A stretch of 64,000 nt of DNA from Chitinophaga sp. LS1 (GCF_034274695.1 NZ_CP128362.1:1116001-1180000); one strand, 5' to 3'. Shown: positions 46,916-56,658, counted from the stretch's first letter. Notes: a model not told the origin generated them from the sequence alone. Program-made: numbers and translations.

Positions 46916-47081
46916 TATTTATAGTATTATACTTATAATAACGAAATTCGGACCAATTAAGATTGCATGACATTTTAGCCCGGTCAGAACGCTTTCCTGT
47001 TAGTCGTGTTCCATATTTCCCCCCATCATTGGGTAAAATGATGCCATGAGGGAACAAATGGTTCCTGAATGGGAATATCGT

Positions 47082-48050
47082 TTACGCAACCGGGTAAATT
47101 AAGGTCTCATAGAGGAGTTTCCCTTCGTGATTGATCACCTTTACATTCAGTTTATCTTTTGCAACGGAGAAGTACATGAAGCCATAATCTGCCGCCTGAA
47201 AACGGCTGTAAGGCAATCCATCCTTAACTGGAGTGACTTCAGAACCGGCACCGGAAATGAAATAATGGGTGACACCGCTACTTTTCAGGTGTTGGAGAGA
47301 GTGGTCATGACCGGAGAGGTATACGTTCACTTTATGTTTTTCTAAAACCTCTTCCAACGTCTTACGAATTCCCAATGTATCATAATTTGTAGTCCGTGGT
47401 CCGGCAGTATACATGGGATGATGCCCTACCACGATCTTCCAGCGTACATCTTTGTCAGCAGCAGCCAGGGTCTGGTTGATCCATTCCAGTTGTATTTCGG
47501 GGTGTTGCCCTTTTACATGCGGGCCATATTCAGGGTTATCATAAAATTCAGGCAACATAGGGTTCGTATCAATAAAGAGCATCAACACCTTACCCTCCTT
47601 TCCTACAGAGAACTCTTTGGAATAATAACGTGCCGGCATCTTCCATCGACGGCTGATGTTGGTATATCGTACCTGGGCGTCAGGATCAGATTTATAATCA
47701 TGATTGCCCAGGATCGGATACCAATCCCACTGAAGGGAGAAATCTGTATAGACGTTTTCAAAGGAATAGTGAAACAAGGGATCGTGCTCACTAATTACAC
47801 CAGAGGGATAAAAGTTATCGCCGGTGGAGATAATAAATTGATTGGGGTGTTCGGTGGCCCACTTGCCCATCTGACGGGCTACGTGTAACTGATGATCGGC
47901 GCCATTGCGGCCCCAGTCGCCAATGGCGAGGAATTGTAAAGGGTAAGGTGCTGCTGGAACGTCTATGTTTGCGTAGGTACTTAAAGACGAAAGCACGGAA
48001 GTACTTAATACACTAAAAGCTGTCTGTTTAAAAAAGGTTCTTCTTTTCAT
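47082..48050 (-). CDS. Secreted metallophosphoesterase (purple acid phosphatase-like)
   Basis: 322 residues. The N-terminus MKRRTFFKQTAFSVLSTSVL has an RR-containing signal that could use the Tat pathway. The metal motifs are all present: AIGDWGRNG (Asp), STGDNFYPSG (Asp-Asn), LGNHDYKSD (Asn-His-Asp), VGHHPMYTAG (His) and SGHDHSLQH (His-x-His). It should hydrolyse phosphate esters outside the cytoplasm. It lies after SusD of the second SusCD locus, with a hairpin between, and is the only enzyme there, suggesting phosphorylated ligands (inference). Confidence 0.92.
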   Translation of the reverse strand: MKRRTFFKQTAFSVLSTSVLSSLSTYANIDVPAAPYPLQFLAIGDWGRNGADHQLHVARQMGKWATEHPNQFIISTGDNFYPSGVISEHDPLFHYSFENVYTDFSLQWDWYPILGNHDYKSDPDAQVRYTNISRRWKMPARYYSKEFSVGKEGKVLMLFIDTNPMLPEFYDNPEYGPHVKGQHPEIQLEWINQTLAAADKDVRWKIVVGHHPMYTAGPRTTNYDTLGIRKTLEEVLEKHKVNVYLSGHDHSLQHLKSSGVTHYFISGAGSEVTPVKDGLPYSRFQAADYGFMYFSVAKDKLNVKVINHEGKLLYETLIYPVA

Positions 48051-48067
48051 TAATCACATTTGAAAAA

Positions 48068-48092
48068 ATGCCGGCCATGTGATGGCCGGCAT
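48068..48092 (-). terminator. Hairpin between SusD and the phosphoesterase gene
   Basis: ATGCCGGCCAT and ATGGCCGGCAT are perfectly paired around a 3-nt loop, with a T run on the minus strand. It lies in the 49-bp gap, so it may reduce read-through into the phosphoesterase gene. Confidence 0.85.
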
Positions 48093-48099
48093 TCAAATA

Positions 48100-49608
48100 T
48101 CAATACCCTGTGTTCTGCACTAAATTTGCATTCAACACGATCTCTGTAGCCGGGATAGGAAACAATCTTCTAAAAGTCCCCTCACCACCGGTCTTAAAGC
48201 CCCACGCATCTTCCCACTTACCAAAACGGATCAGGTCATTCCTTCTCCAACCTTCCCATGCCAGCTCACGACCTCTCTCATCCAAAATATCCTGCAGGGT
48301 GATTGTAGTCACCGTAGGTGCACTCACCCTTGCACGTACTTTATTAAACAACTCCACGGCTGTAGTGGTGCTACCCCCACTACGCAACAGTGCTTCCGCC
48401 TGCATCAGGTATACATCCGCCAGCCTCAGTACAGGAATATCATTGTTCTGATAACGGCTCACCGCATTCGGGTCAGGATAAAACTTGACAGACCTTGCAC
48501 CACAGGAAACACCATTCACCTCCGCACCCACATTCATAGTCGCCGCATCTGTCAATGTAATCTCCCGGGTCAGGTTCAGCTGATAACTACCATTCTTCAC
48601 CGCAGTGCCCGCAAAATCATATTGTAAACCCGATAACCAGGTCGTATCTCTTGCATCACCTGTTAAACTAAACAGATCAAAGAACTCAGGTGAAGTACAC
48701 ATGGCATTACTAGGACTGAAATTAAGCCCGTATTTCGCCTTCAATGTTCCATGCAGGGTGTAACGGGTAAAATAGTTTCCCTGTGCTTTATTGGCGTCAA
48801 ATACTGCCACAAAGATGGTTTCATTGTTAGCTGTATTATCCGGACTAAACAGATCCATATAACTCTTTTCCAATGACAATCCTGATTCGCTCATGATCTT
48901 ATTCCCATAAGTAACCGCGTCATCATACCTTGCCGTACCTGTATAATATTCTGCATTCAGGTACAGCTTCTGCAGCAATGCATACGCCATCCACAAAGTA
49001 GGACGTCCGTAATATTCCAGTGTTACAGTAGCAGGCGCACCTAATCCCGGTACTGCGGCCAGCAATTCACTTTCGATATAGTCAAATACTTCTGCACGGG
49101 TAGACTGGGTAGGGCTCTCTGTACTACCATAAGTGGTGATTGGTACATTGCCATACAAGTCCATCATATAGAAGTAAAACAACGCACGCATCGTACGGAT
49201 CTCTGCCGTAAACTGTGTACGCAGTGCACTGGAATCAGCTTTTGACAACAGGTTCAATACCCGGTTACATTCCGAGATACCACTGTATCCCCAGTTCCAT
49301 GGTGCATCCAGATCTGAGGTAGTCCAGCTATGTTTGTGCAACTTGATGTAACTGCCATTGTCATAATAGCTACCATTCCTGTTTGGAATCATTGCCTCAT
49401 CGGTAGACAATTCTATGACTCTCCAGAAGTCAACCGCAAAGGACTGACTTGACATTTTTTGGTATACAGAACCAGTCGCCGCCACATAGCCTTGCTGTGT
49501 ATTTGGAATAGTGGTCAGTTGTGATTCGACAGGCACATCCAGGTTGGTACATCCTGCTGCAGCCATCATCAGCGTAGCGGAAATAGCGATATATAATAAT
49601 GCTTTCAT
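48100..49608 (-). CDS. SusD/RagB-family lipoprotein of the phosphoesterase locus
   Basis: 502 residues with lipoprotein signal (ISATLMMAAAGC, Cys about 20). The RagB features include VYLMQAEALLRSGG, LFNKVRARV and DILDERGRELAWEGWRRNDLI. It partners with the SusC gene 14 bp upstream. Ligand unknown. Confidence 0.95.
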   Translation of the reverse strand: MKALLYIAISATLMMAAAGCTNLDVPVESQLTTIPNTQQGYVAATGSVYQKMSSQSFAVDFWRVIELSTDEAMIPNRNGSYYDNGSYIKLHKHSWTTSDLDAPWNWGYSGISECNRVLNLLSKADSSALRTQFTAEIRTMRALFYFYMMDLYGNVPITTYGSTESPTQSTRAEVFDYIESELLAAVPGLGAPATVTLEYYGRPTLWMAYALLQKLYLNAEYYTGTARYDDAVTYGNKIMSESGLSLEKSYMDLFSPDNTANNETIFVAVFDANKAQGNYFTRYTLHGTLKAKYGLNFSPSNAMCTSPEFFDLFSLTGDARDTTWLSGLQYDFAGTAVKNGSYQLNLTREITLTDAATMNVGAEVNGVSCGARSVKFYPDPNAVSRYQNNDIPVLRLADVYLMQAEALLRSGGSTTTAVELFNKVRARVSAPTVTTITLQDILDERGRELAWEGWRRNDLIRFGKWEDAWGFKTGGEGTFRRLFPIPATEIVLNANLVQNTGY

Positions 49609-49622
49609 TCTTCAGTGTAATT

Positions 49623-52619
49623 TTAAAATGTAACATTCAATCCCAGCAGGAACGTACGGGTTTTAGGATAGTAACTACGGTTGTCAATGCCTGGTGTCTG
49701 TCCAGACACGTTGATTTCAGGATCTATCCCTTTGTACTTTGTAATGATGAACAGGTTATTGCCCGAAGCATACACACGCAACTGATAGTTCTTCTTTGTA
49801 GCAAATGAATACCCCAGAGTAGCATTGTCCAGTCGCAGGTAAGAACCGCTCTCTACATAACGGCTGGAAATGAAATGATCCTTATCGTCATTGATAGATT
49901 CAGATAATGTACTTACGGGTACATTGGTGGTATTGGCATAAATAGGTGCATTCATATCAGCACGGGTGGCATTCAGGATCTGGTTGCCATACACCCCGCG
50001 TACAAAGATGTTGAGGTCGAACTGGCCATAACGGAAAGTATTGTTCCAGCCATAGATTAACTTAGGTTGTGCAGAACCGGTGACACGGAAATTCGTGAAT
50101 GCAGTACTATCTGTAGACACCGTACCATCAGCGGCTACGAAAGTAGACCTGCCATCTGCATCTTTACCCGCATATTGCAGGGTATAGAAAGAACCCAACG
50201 GCTTTCCTTCTTTAATGATCTGGTAGCCACTGATACCAGATTGTCCGCGTGCACTGAATGCTGCCGTGTAAAACTGCGATGCACTAAACAGGTCGTTGGA
50301 GATAGAAGTGATCTTATTCACATTGTGCGCCAGGGTGACGGATGATGTCCAGGTAAACTTACCTGTCTTTACAGGTGTTGTGCTCAGTGCCAGTTCAATA
50401 CCCTTATTGCTCATGGCACCCACATTCGCGGTCATTGTGCTATAAGGATATTGTGTAGTAGATACCGTGTAATCGCCAATCAGATCAGTCGTACGCTTGT
50501 CGTACACATCCACACTACCACTCAGTTTATTGCCGAACAATACGAAATCCACACCTACGTTCATCGTAGCGGTACGCTCCCATTTCAGATCAGGATTATC
50601 ATTTTGTACAGGTGTCAGGGAATTGATCCATTCGCCATTATAATAGAAGTAAGAAGAACCGCTACCATAGATCAAACGGGAAGTGTAAGCATTGAAGCCG
50701 GTAGAATTACCCACCACACCATAACCAGCACGTACCTTCAGTACATTCACAAAATTCACATCTTTCATGAAACGTTCATTGTGGATATTCCAACCCACGG
50801 ATGCAGAAGGGAAATAGCCCCAACGATTATTCTTACCAAATGCAGAAGAACCATCACGACGCAGAGATCCCTGAAACAGGAATCGACCATCATAATCATA
50901 AAAGGCCCTGCCATAAAAAGAGATCAGTCTCAGGGTAGACACATAGATATCACCATAGTTGACCGTCGTACCATTACCCTGACCCAGGTTATTCCACTTC
51001 AGATCGTCAGATACAAAGTTATAACCGCTCACCTGGTAACCATCGCCATTGCGATCTTCCTGCCAGCTATAACCACCCAGCAATTTAATGCCGTGCTTAC
51101 CGAATCGTCTTTCATAGGTGGCGAATGATTCCAGTACTTTCTTGGTATTGGACACATTCGTACGTTGTGCATACCCTGTATAATCCTGTGCCAGCATAGA
51201 AGAACTGTTATAATACAGATCTGTATCATTGCGCTGTTTCTGATAAGAAACGGAGGTAGTAAAATCCAGTCCTTTCAGGATATTCACAGTTGCAATACCA
51301 TTTATCAACAGGATGTTTGACTTGCTGTGAATGGTATTATCATTGATCAGCGCTACCGGGTTGTAATAACCACTGGTACCAGTAGTACGTGTTCTGTCTT
51401 CATAATAGCTACCATCTGCATTCTTCACAGGTACAGTAGGCATATAAGTAAGCATATTGCTCAGCACCTGAGAAGGGATCTGTTTACCATTGGTGATACT
51501 GTTGGTCACATTCATATCCAGCTTCAGCCGATCCTTAAAAGCACGATGTTGTATATTGGTGCGGATCACCAGTCGATCCATAGCAGATCCTTTGATGATA
51601 CCTTCATTGTTCAGGTAGTTCACACTCACACCATAAGAAGATTGCTGGTTGCTACCACTGAAAGCCAGATTATGGTTGTGAGAAAAACCGGTACGGGTTA
51701 CTTCTTTCTGCCAGTCAGTATTACTTACGCCATCATCATTGATCGCATCAATGGTCACATTATTCGCAGCCAGGTAAGAACGCAGCTGGGAAGCGGAGGC
51801 CATTTTAATGGTATTGGAAATTCTTTCTACCGCACCATACGTACTATAAGAGAGGTGTGATTGTCCGGAACGCACCTTGCGGGTAGTGATGATGATCACA
51901 CCATTTGCCGCACGGGAACCGTAGATAGAAGTAGACACCGCGTCTTTCAGCACTTCCATACTTTCAATATCACCAGGTGCTACACTATAGATAGATGCAC
52001 CTGGTACACCATCGATCACATAAAAAGGTTCGTAGGCATCCGTACCAGATCTGAAAGAAGAAGGACCACGGAGGATTACAGCCGCATTTTCATTGGGGTT
52101 ACCACTTCTTGAAATATTCAGACCTGCTACTTTACCTTGCAGCATCTGCACCGGATCGCTATATACACCTATATTGAAATCTTCCTTCTTCACAGTGGTT
52201 ACCGCCCCTACCATTTCACTACGGCTTCTGCTACCGTAGCCAATAACGACAACGTCGCTGAGCTGACCATTGTTTTCCTGCATTTTAAATGCGAGGGATA
52301 ACTGATCATTGGCCTTTACGCTATAGCGCTCGCTTACGTGTGTGGTATAACCAATGTAACTTGCTTTGATCACATACCCGGTATCAGCAGGTACTTTTGA
52401 AAAGCGGAATAATCCGATAGAATCTGTGCGTGTTACCTTAGAAAAAGAAGAAGCATTACGGGTCAGGATGACAGTAGCACCGGGCAGGGGTTCTCCCTTT
52501 TCCGTTCTGATCAAACCTTTGATATCTCCCGTTTGGGCAAAAACTTTTAAATGCAGCAATACGGCAAATAAGAGCAGCACCGCGTGTCGCGGAAACGGTC
52601 TTTTTCCTCTAAATGTCAT
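49623..52619 (-). CDS. SusC/RagA TonB-dependent receptor of the phosphoesterase locus
   Basis: 998 residues. A signal (HAVLLLFAVLLHLKVFAQ) is followed by a CarboxypepD_reg-like domain (GLIRTEKGEPLPGATVIL, about 35-115), the plug (VVIGYGSRSRSEMVGAVTTV ... MLQGKVAGLNISRSG) and the barrel. Unlike the SusC at 41.2 kb it has no STN domain, yet it is encoded after a sigma/FecR pair, so signalling to FecR would need another route. TonB-dependent import of an undetermined ligand. Confidence 0.95.
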   Translation of the reverse strand: MTFRGKRPFPRHAVLLLFAVLLHLKVFAQTGDIKGLIRTEKGEPLPGATVILTRNASSFSKVTRTDSIGLFRFSKVPADTGYVIKASYIGYTTHVSERYSVKANDQLSLAFKMQENNGQLSDVVVIGYGSRSRSEMVGAVTTVKKEDFNIGVYSDPVQMLQGKVAGLNISRSGNPNENAAVILRGPSSFRSGTDAYEPFYVIDGVPGASIYSVAPGDIESMEVLKDAVSTSIYGSRAANGVIIITTRKVRSGQSHLSYSTYGAVERISNTIKMASASQLRSYLAANNVTIDAINDDGVSNTDWQKEVTRTGFSHNHNLAFSGSNQQSSYGVSVNYLNNEGIIKGSAMDRLVIRTNIQHRAFKDRLKLDMNVTNSITNGKQIPSQVLSNMLTYMPTVPVKNADGSYYEDRTRTTGTSGYYNPVALINDNTIHSKSNILLINGIATVNILKGLDFTTSVSYQKQRNDTDLYYNSSSMLAQDYTGYAQRTNVSNTKKVLESFATYERRFGKHGIKLLGGYSWQEDRNGDGYQVSGYNFVSDDLKWNNLGQGNGTTVNYGDIYVSTLRLISFYGRAFYDYDGRFLFQGSLRRDGSSAFGKNNRWGYFPSASVGWNIHNERFMKDVNFVNVLKVRAGYGVVGNSTGFNAYTSRLIYGSGSSYFYYNGEWINSLTPVQNDNPDLKWERTATMNVGVDFVLFGNKLSGSVDVYDKRTTDLIGDYTVSTTQYPYSTMTANVGAMSNKGIELALSTTPVKTGKFTWTSSVTLAHNVNKITSISNDLFSASQFYTAAFSARGQSGISGYQIIKEGKPLGSFYTLQYAGKDADGRSTFVAADGTVSTDSTAFTNFRVTGSAQPKLIYGWNNTFRYGQFDLNIFVRGVYGNQILNATRADMNAPIYANTTNVPVSTLSESINDDKDHFISSRYVESGSYLRLDNATLGYSFATKKNYQLRVYASGNNLFIITKYKGIDPEINVSGQTPGIDNRSYYPKTRTFLLGLNVTF

Positions 52620-52646
52620 GTTATTCTGTATTTATGTATGATCCTG

Positions 52647-53648
52647 TTATCGGGTGATGTTGTACCCTGTAGCTGTTTTTTCGAGTTTTAATCCATTCAC
52701 CAGTGTAATGACAGAGAGCAGATCTGCTACACTGTCAGTATCGGCATAAGTACCGGAGAACTTCATATTCTTCAACTGTTGTTCGTCGAAGGTGATACTG
52801 GTATGATAATAACTTTGTAAAGTAAGGAACACATTTTTCAGTGGTTCCTGGTGAAACACTTGTCCTTTAGTCTCATTAGCGGCAATCGTTGCAGGTGTGG
52901 TTTTCAGCGAAGGCAGCTTGTTATCAGATACGATAGCTTTCTCCTGCTGCGTGTTAAATACCAATTGTTGGCCGGGATTCAGGTATACTGGTTTAAAAGT
53001 GGTGCTGGCCTTTTTCACCACTACTTTACCAGAGATCAGTTGTACGTGTACTTCGCCTTTTAAAGCAGTGATACGGAAGGATGTACCCAATGCAGTCGTG
53101 GTCAATCCGCCCGCTTCTACAGTAAATGGCCTGTCTTTGTCTTTCGCTACATCAAAGAAGGCTTTACCTTCTAATTGAATATAACGTTGCTGACGCCCGA
53201 AGTGCAAAACATGTTTCAGTTTACTACCTGAAGAGAGTACGACTGTAGTACCATCTTCCAGCTGGTAAGTCTGGTCATGCTTTTTGTCGTTACTGATCAA
53301 GGTATACCTTACGGTGGTAGTGTCTACCAGCGTAGCCTGTAAGTACCGTTGTTGCTGTGGTTTCCACAGGAGCACACTTGCGCCTATTATTCCAATGACA
53401 GCAGCTGCAGCAGCTATTCTGCGGAAGTAATAAACCTTCGGTGTACGCTTAGTGTGTTGGGTAATGTATTGCCACATAGCCGCATCTGTTTCTTCAGGTA
53501 TGCGTTGCTGTGTAACGAATTCCTCCCATTCAGGTGTACTGATCAGGTCATCTGGGTGTTCAGCAAACCACGCAGCGAGCATTTCCGCTTCTTCCGGACT
53601 ACAATTGTTGGTAATAAAACGTGCAACCTGTTCGCTGGTGATCTTCAT
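52647..53648 (-). CDS. FecR-type regulator of the phosphoesterase locus
   Basis: 333 residues: cytoplasmic N-terminal helices (SEQVARFITNNCSPEEAEML), one membrane helix (IAAAAAVIGIIGASVLLW, about 87-104), then the FecR domain (LEDGTTVVLSSGSKLKHVLHF, ALGTSFRITAL) and a C-terminal STN-like end. Likely controls the sigma factor encoded 51 bp upstream. Confidence 0.95.
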   Translation of the reverse strand: MKITSEQVARFITNNCSPEEAEMLAAWFAEHPDDLISTPEWEEFVTQQRIPEETDAAMWQYITQHTKRTPKVYYFRRIAAAAAVIGIIGASVLLWKPQQQRYLQATLVDTTTVRYTLISNDKKHDQTYQLEDGTTVVLSSGSKLKHVLHFGRQQRYIQLEGKAFFDVAKDKDRPFTVEAGGLTTTALGTSFRITALKGEVHVQLISGKVVVKKASTTFKPVYLNPGQQLVFNTQQEKAIVSDNKLPSLKTTPATIAANETKGQVFHQEPLKNVFLTLQSYYHTSITFDEQQLKNMKFSGTYADTDSVADLLSVITLVNGLKLEKTATGYNITR

Positions 53649-53699
53649 TTGAACTGTTTCTAACTACTATTCGTTTGTAAATTGGGAATACCCTGGCGC

Positions 53700-54248
53700 T
53701 TAATAATTTGTTAACATTAGGAGGACGAGGAGGAGGGCTTTGCGCAGCACACTTAGTATCCTGGAGATATGGTATTCAACCGTTTTGGGGGAAATAGACA
53801 GTTGTTGTGCTATTTCATTATAGGTCTTTCCTTCTTCTCTGCTAAGGCGGAACACCAGTTGGCCCTGTTCCGGCATGGCACTGAGAATTTTTTCAATGGC
53901 AATGCGGGTTTCGCGTGCCTGATACTGGTTATTGACGCTATCGTCTGATTCAGTAGTTGCTACTACGCCCATGCGTTTTTTCTCAACAGCTAGTTTACGC
54001 AACTCATCGATCATGAGAGAGCGGGCAATGCGGAAAATTTGTACATCTATATTAATATCAGGATTGAGTGTATCGCGGTGGGTCCAGACCTTTACAAAGG
54101 TTTTCTGTACGACTTCCTGTGCCAGGTACGCTGATTTTGTCCTGCCCAGCAGGAGGAAATACAGCTTATCCTTATACTCTTCATAAACAGACGAGAAGGC
54201 TTTTTGATTACCCTCCTTAATGTCTGCTACGGTATAACGTTGGCACAT
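53700..54248 (-). CDS. ECF RNA polymerase sigma factor of the phosphoesterase locus
   Basis: About 182 residues from the ATG at 54248 (MCQRYTVADIKEGNQKAF); a TTG at 54278 falls inside the promoter box and is rejected. Region 2 has YKDKLYFLLLGR and AQEVVQKTFVKVWTH; region 4 has MPEQGQLVFRLSREEGKTYNEIAQQLSISPKTVEYHI. Its start is followed by the FecR, SusC, SusD and phosphoesterase genes in one direction. Confidence 0.95.
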   Translation of the reverse strand: MCQRYTVADIKEGNQKAFSSVYEEYKDKLYFLLLGRTKSAYLAQEVVQKTFVKVWTHRDTLNPDINIDVQIFRIARSLMIDELRKLAVEKKRMGVVATTESDDSVNNQYQARETRIAIEKILSAMPEQGQLVFRLSREEGKTYNEIAQQLSISPKTVEYHISRILSVLRKALLLVLLMLTNY

Positions 54249-54275
54249 AGTTATGGAAAGGAGTTGTTGAAAAAG

Positions 54276-54283
54276 CAAAAATA
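54276..54283 (-). promoter_or_regulatory. Candidate promoter -7 box of the second sigma factor gene
   Basis: TATTTTTG on the minus strand matches TAnnTTTG and lies 28 bp before the ATG, giving a leader of about 20 nt. A clear -33 TTG was not found. Confidence 0.45.
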
Positions 54284-54357
54284 TAAAAAGAAGTAGCGCG
54301 GGTATATTAAGGTAATATTATCAAATTCCGGAAGTTAACCATCTCCATGTATGAAGA

Positions 54358-54379
54358 GTGCCCGCCAGTAAGCGGGCAC
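54358..54379 (-). terminator. Hairpin downstream of the T9SS/gliding-type protein gene
   Basis: GTGCCCGC and GCGGGCAC pair around CAGTAA about 11 bp after the stop of the minus-strand gene. There is no strong T run. Confidence 0.65.
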
Positions 54380-54389
54380 TACCGGGTAT

Positions 54390-55838
54390 TTATCTTGTCA
54401 GTTTTACAGTTCCCTGTTCTCTCACCACCTTTCCATAATAATCATTCCCCACTGCCATCCAGATATAAATTCCTTCCGGCACTTTCTTTCCTTTCATATT
54501 CGTACCATCCCAGGCAACTTCACCTTTCTTCGGTTTCTGATACACCTGGTTGCCCATGCTATCTAAGATATCAAAAGAAGTGATCGTCTTGATGGTCTTT
54601 GCATATACCTGCAACAGGTCATTCTGTTTATCTCCATTTGGTGAAAACTCTTCCTGCACCATAAATGCTTTTGGATTGGCCACACTGACTCTCAATGTAT
54701 CGGTGGTCACACAGCCATTCTTCTGCATCATCTTAATAAGATAAGTTTCCGGTGCTTTCAAAGTTACTTTTGGATCACTCACCTTTGTATCAGTCAATCC
54801 ATTATTAGGCGACCATTCATATGCCATACCTTCCATCTTTCTTGCATTCAGCTGCACGGGCTTACCCGGCTCCGCTTTCACAGTTGGCAATGCCTTCGCG
54901 GCCATTGGTTCAGTAATTTTCACATCATGAATACTTGTGCCACCCAAAGATGGACAGCTGAGTGGCGTAGCCGTCAATACAACGGTGTATGTACCGACCT
55001 TTGCATAAGTAAAGCTCGCACTGTTATTCTCACTACTCTGCCCATCGCCACTATGCCAACTATAATCTACCGCGCCTGTGGCCTTTGTTTTGTTAGTAAA
55101 ATAAACAGAAGTACCCGTACAACCGCTGGCAAAAGTAAAATCAACAACAGGCGCCAATACCTGTGTCATAGCAATCACATTCGAAGTATTGGAACATCCA
55201 TTTACATCCACGGCAATTGCCTTATAATCGCCGGGAGCCGACACCTCCAAAGAGTTGCCTTTACCCGCAATAGAATCATTCCTCATCCATGTATATGCAT
55301 ACTTGCCAGCTGCGCTTAACGGCAATGTCTTCAGGCCACAAATAACCGTTCCCTTATCAGCGGTAATTGACGCTACAGGCAATTTATTCACCGTCAGCAT
55401 TCCATTCACGTAAGTAATATCATAGTTCTCAGCACTCGCTCCTGAGGGTATCAATACATTCGTAGCATCTGCCCTCACAGTAGGATGACTACTCAAAACG
55501 CTATCCGATTCATCATACACCCATCCTTTATAAGTTACAGTAAAGGTAGGATCTGGCATACCATAACATTTTGTAAAACTTTGTGCTGTAATGGTCAATG
55601 GTGCCTTGTCAATCGTGATTTTTTCAACCGTGCTGTCGGTAGTAATATCCACTACCCCCGCTTTCATAATCTGCACCATCCATTTGTGATCTTCCAGGAA
55701 CACCCTTGCCACACTGGTATCCGAAGATGTGGCCTGTAGGGTATCGGGGATATTCAGCGCAAAATCCGGGTCCCCGTATTTTTTCTGTCCATATCCATTT
55801 AAACAAATGAAACACAATGCAATGAGTAATCGATTCAT
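54390..55838 (-). CDS. Secreted MBG/PKD-domain protein with gliding-motility-type C-terminal domain
   Basis: 482 residues from the Met at 55838 (MNRLLIALCFICLNGYGQ signal); an in-frame start 36 bp earlier is less likely. The N-terminal region (about 20-95) has no assigned fold. An MBG-like domain follows (APLTITAQSFTKCYGMPDPT, about 95-155), then a second Ig-like domain, a PKD domain (VDFTFASGCTGTSVYF ... AKVGTYTVVLTAT, about 240-310) and the type B type IX sorting domain (EEFSPNGDKQNDLLQVYA ... PEGIYIWMA, about 395-480). It is a surface-exposed or secreted adhesin-like protein. It is unrelated by direction to the lanthipeptide genes beyond it. Confidence 0.9.
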   Translation of the reverse strand: MNRLLIALCFICLNGYGQKKYGDPDFALNIPDTLQATSSDTSVARVFLEDHKWMVQIMKAGVVDITTDSTVEKITIDKAPLTITAQSFTKCYGMPDPTFTVTYKGWVYDESDSVLSSHPTVRADATNVLIPSGASAENYDITYVNGMLTVNKLPVASITADKGTVICGLKTLPLSAAGKYAYTWMRNDSIAGKGNSLEVSAPGDYKAIAVDVNGCSNTSNVIAMTQVLAPVVDFTFASGCTGTSVYFTNKTKATGAVDYSWHSGDGQSSENNSASFTYAKVGTYTVVLTATPLSCPSLGGTSIHDVKITEPMAAKALPTVKAEPGKPVQLNARKMEGMAYEWSPNNGLTDTKVSDPKVTLKAPETYLIKMMQKNGCVTTDTLRVSVANPKAFMVQEEFSPNGDKQNDLLQVYAKTIKTITSFDILDSMGNQVYQKPKKGEVAWDGTNMKGKKVPEGIYIWMAVGNDYYGKVVREQGTVKLTR

Positions 55839-56223
55839 ATTAGAGATTGCTATACTTTGAGACAAAGATAGCACTCCGACTCATTTATCAAAAATGTCCA
55901 CCCACTTCATCAGCACTCAACAACCCCGACTTGATGGCGAACACGGCCAGGCTCACAGAGTTAAGAGGGCGATGAATCGGGAGTATTCACCGCCCTGTCT
56001 TCATGGTTTAGGGAGGGAAAAGGTGTCATTTTTGGTCTCAATGGACAAAAAGCCTGCGCTGATGATGTAAAAGTAGGGTATGTGAAAGGGGTAGGAAAGC
56101 GGGGGAAATGCAAATTCAATTTCTCACATAAAAATGGGGTCACATACCACATAAATATGTCTTTTCAAACAATCTGGTTTCACCCCTGTTCTTTTGTTGT
56201 ATTCACATAAAAACAATCTCAAC
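55839..56223. promoter_or_regulatory. Upstream region of the lanthipeptide precursor with an inverted repeat
   Basis: GTATGTGA (56078-56085) and TCACATAC (56140-56147) are inverted repeats 54 bp apart. They lie about 75-145 bp before the precursor ATG and could be operator half-sites. The rest of this region has no gene and no convincing -7 box. Confidence 0.3.
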
Positions 56224-56580
56224 ATGAGCACAGCAAACCTAAAAGCTAGCAAATGGAGCAAGACAGCTCCACTATCCGCCCTTGATACAATTCGCATCGA
56301 ATGCGGCATCGATGAAGACTTCAGAAAAAAATTCATTGCAGATCCAGCTGGTGTATTAAAATCACATGGCATTGACGTACCATCTGATGTAAAGATCAAT
56401 GTAGTACAGGATACTCCAAGCTCTTACAACATCAGCATTCCTCCTTTCCGGGGTAATGATCTGTCAGAAGCATCTCTGAAATCAGCAGCAGCAAGCAGTA
56501 GCGGCACTACCTGGTGTACGACCTGTACTGCTACTACCCCTATCTGTGCAGGCTCGCTGGCATCACTGACTTGTGCATAA
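56224..56580 (+). CDS. Lanthipeptide precursor with nitrile-hydratase-like leader
   Basis: 118 residues from the ATG at 56224; an in-frame start at 56194 is not supported. The leader (about 1-90) is of the NHLP/nitrile hydratase alpha type: DEDFRKKFIADPAGVLKSHG, IDVPSDVKINVVQDTPSSYN and then ISIPP. The C-terminal core region has four Cys (98, 101, 108, 117) among many Ser/Thr: SGTTWCTTCTATTPICAG, then SLASLTCA. These are the substrates for dehydration and Cys addition to lanthionine rings. Cys27 lies in the leader and is not expected to react. No double-Gly cleavage site is obvious; AAASS before the core is a candidate. It lies 148 bp before the LanM gene. Confidence 0.88.
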   Translation: MSTANLKASKWSKTAPLSALDTIRIECGIDEDFRKKFIADPAGVLKSHGIDVPSDVKINVVQDTPSSYNISIPPFRGNDLSEASLKSAAASSSGTTWCTTCTATTPICAGSLASLTCA

Positions 56581-56609
56581 CACTATTACAAGAAGTTATC
56601 TTTAGGAGT

Positions 56610-56658
56610 AACCTGATGGATCTGAAATTTCTTCATTGAAATTTTTCTCCATCAGGTT
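56610..56658 (+). terminator. Long hairpin between precursor and synthetase genes
   Basis: AACCTGATGG and CCATCAGGTT form the 10-bp outer stem and AAATTTC/GAAATTT an inner one. Followed by CCCTATTC rather than a T run, it more likely weakens read-through or protects the precursor mRNA than ends it, giving more precursor than synthetase. Confidence 0.75.

Noticed and set aside
50451..51128. 225-residue plus-strand open frame inside the second SusC
   Set aside because: Shadow of a real gene with no start context or family motif.
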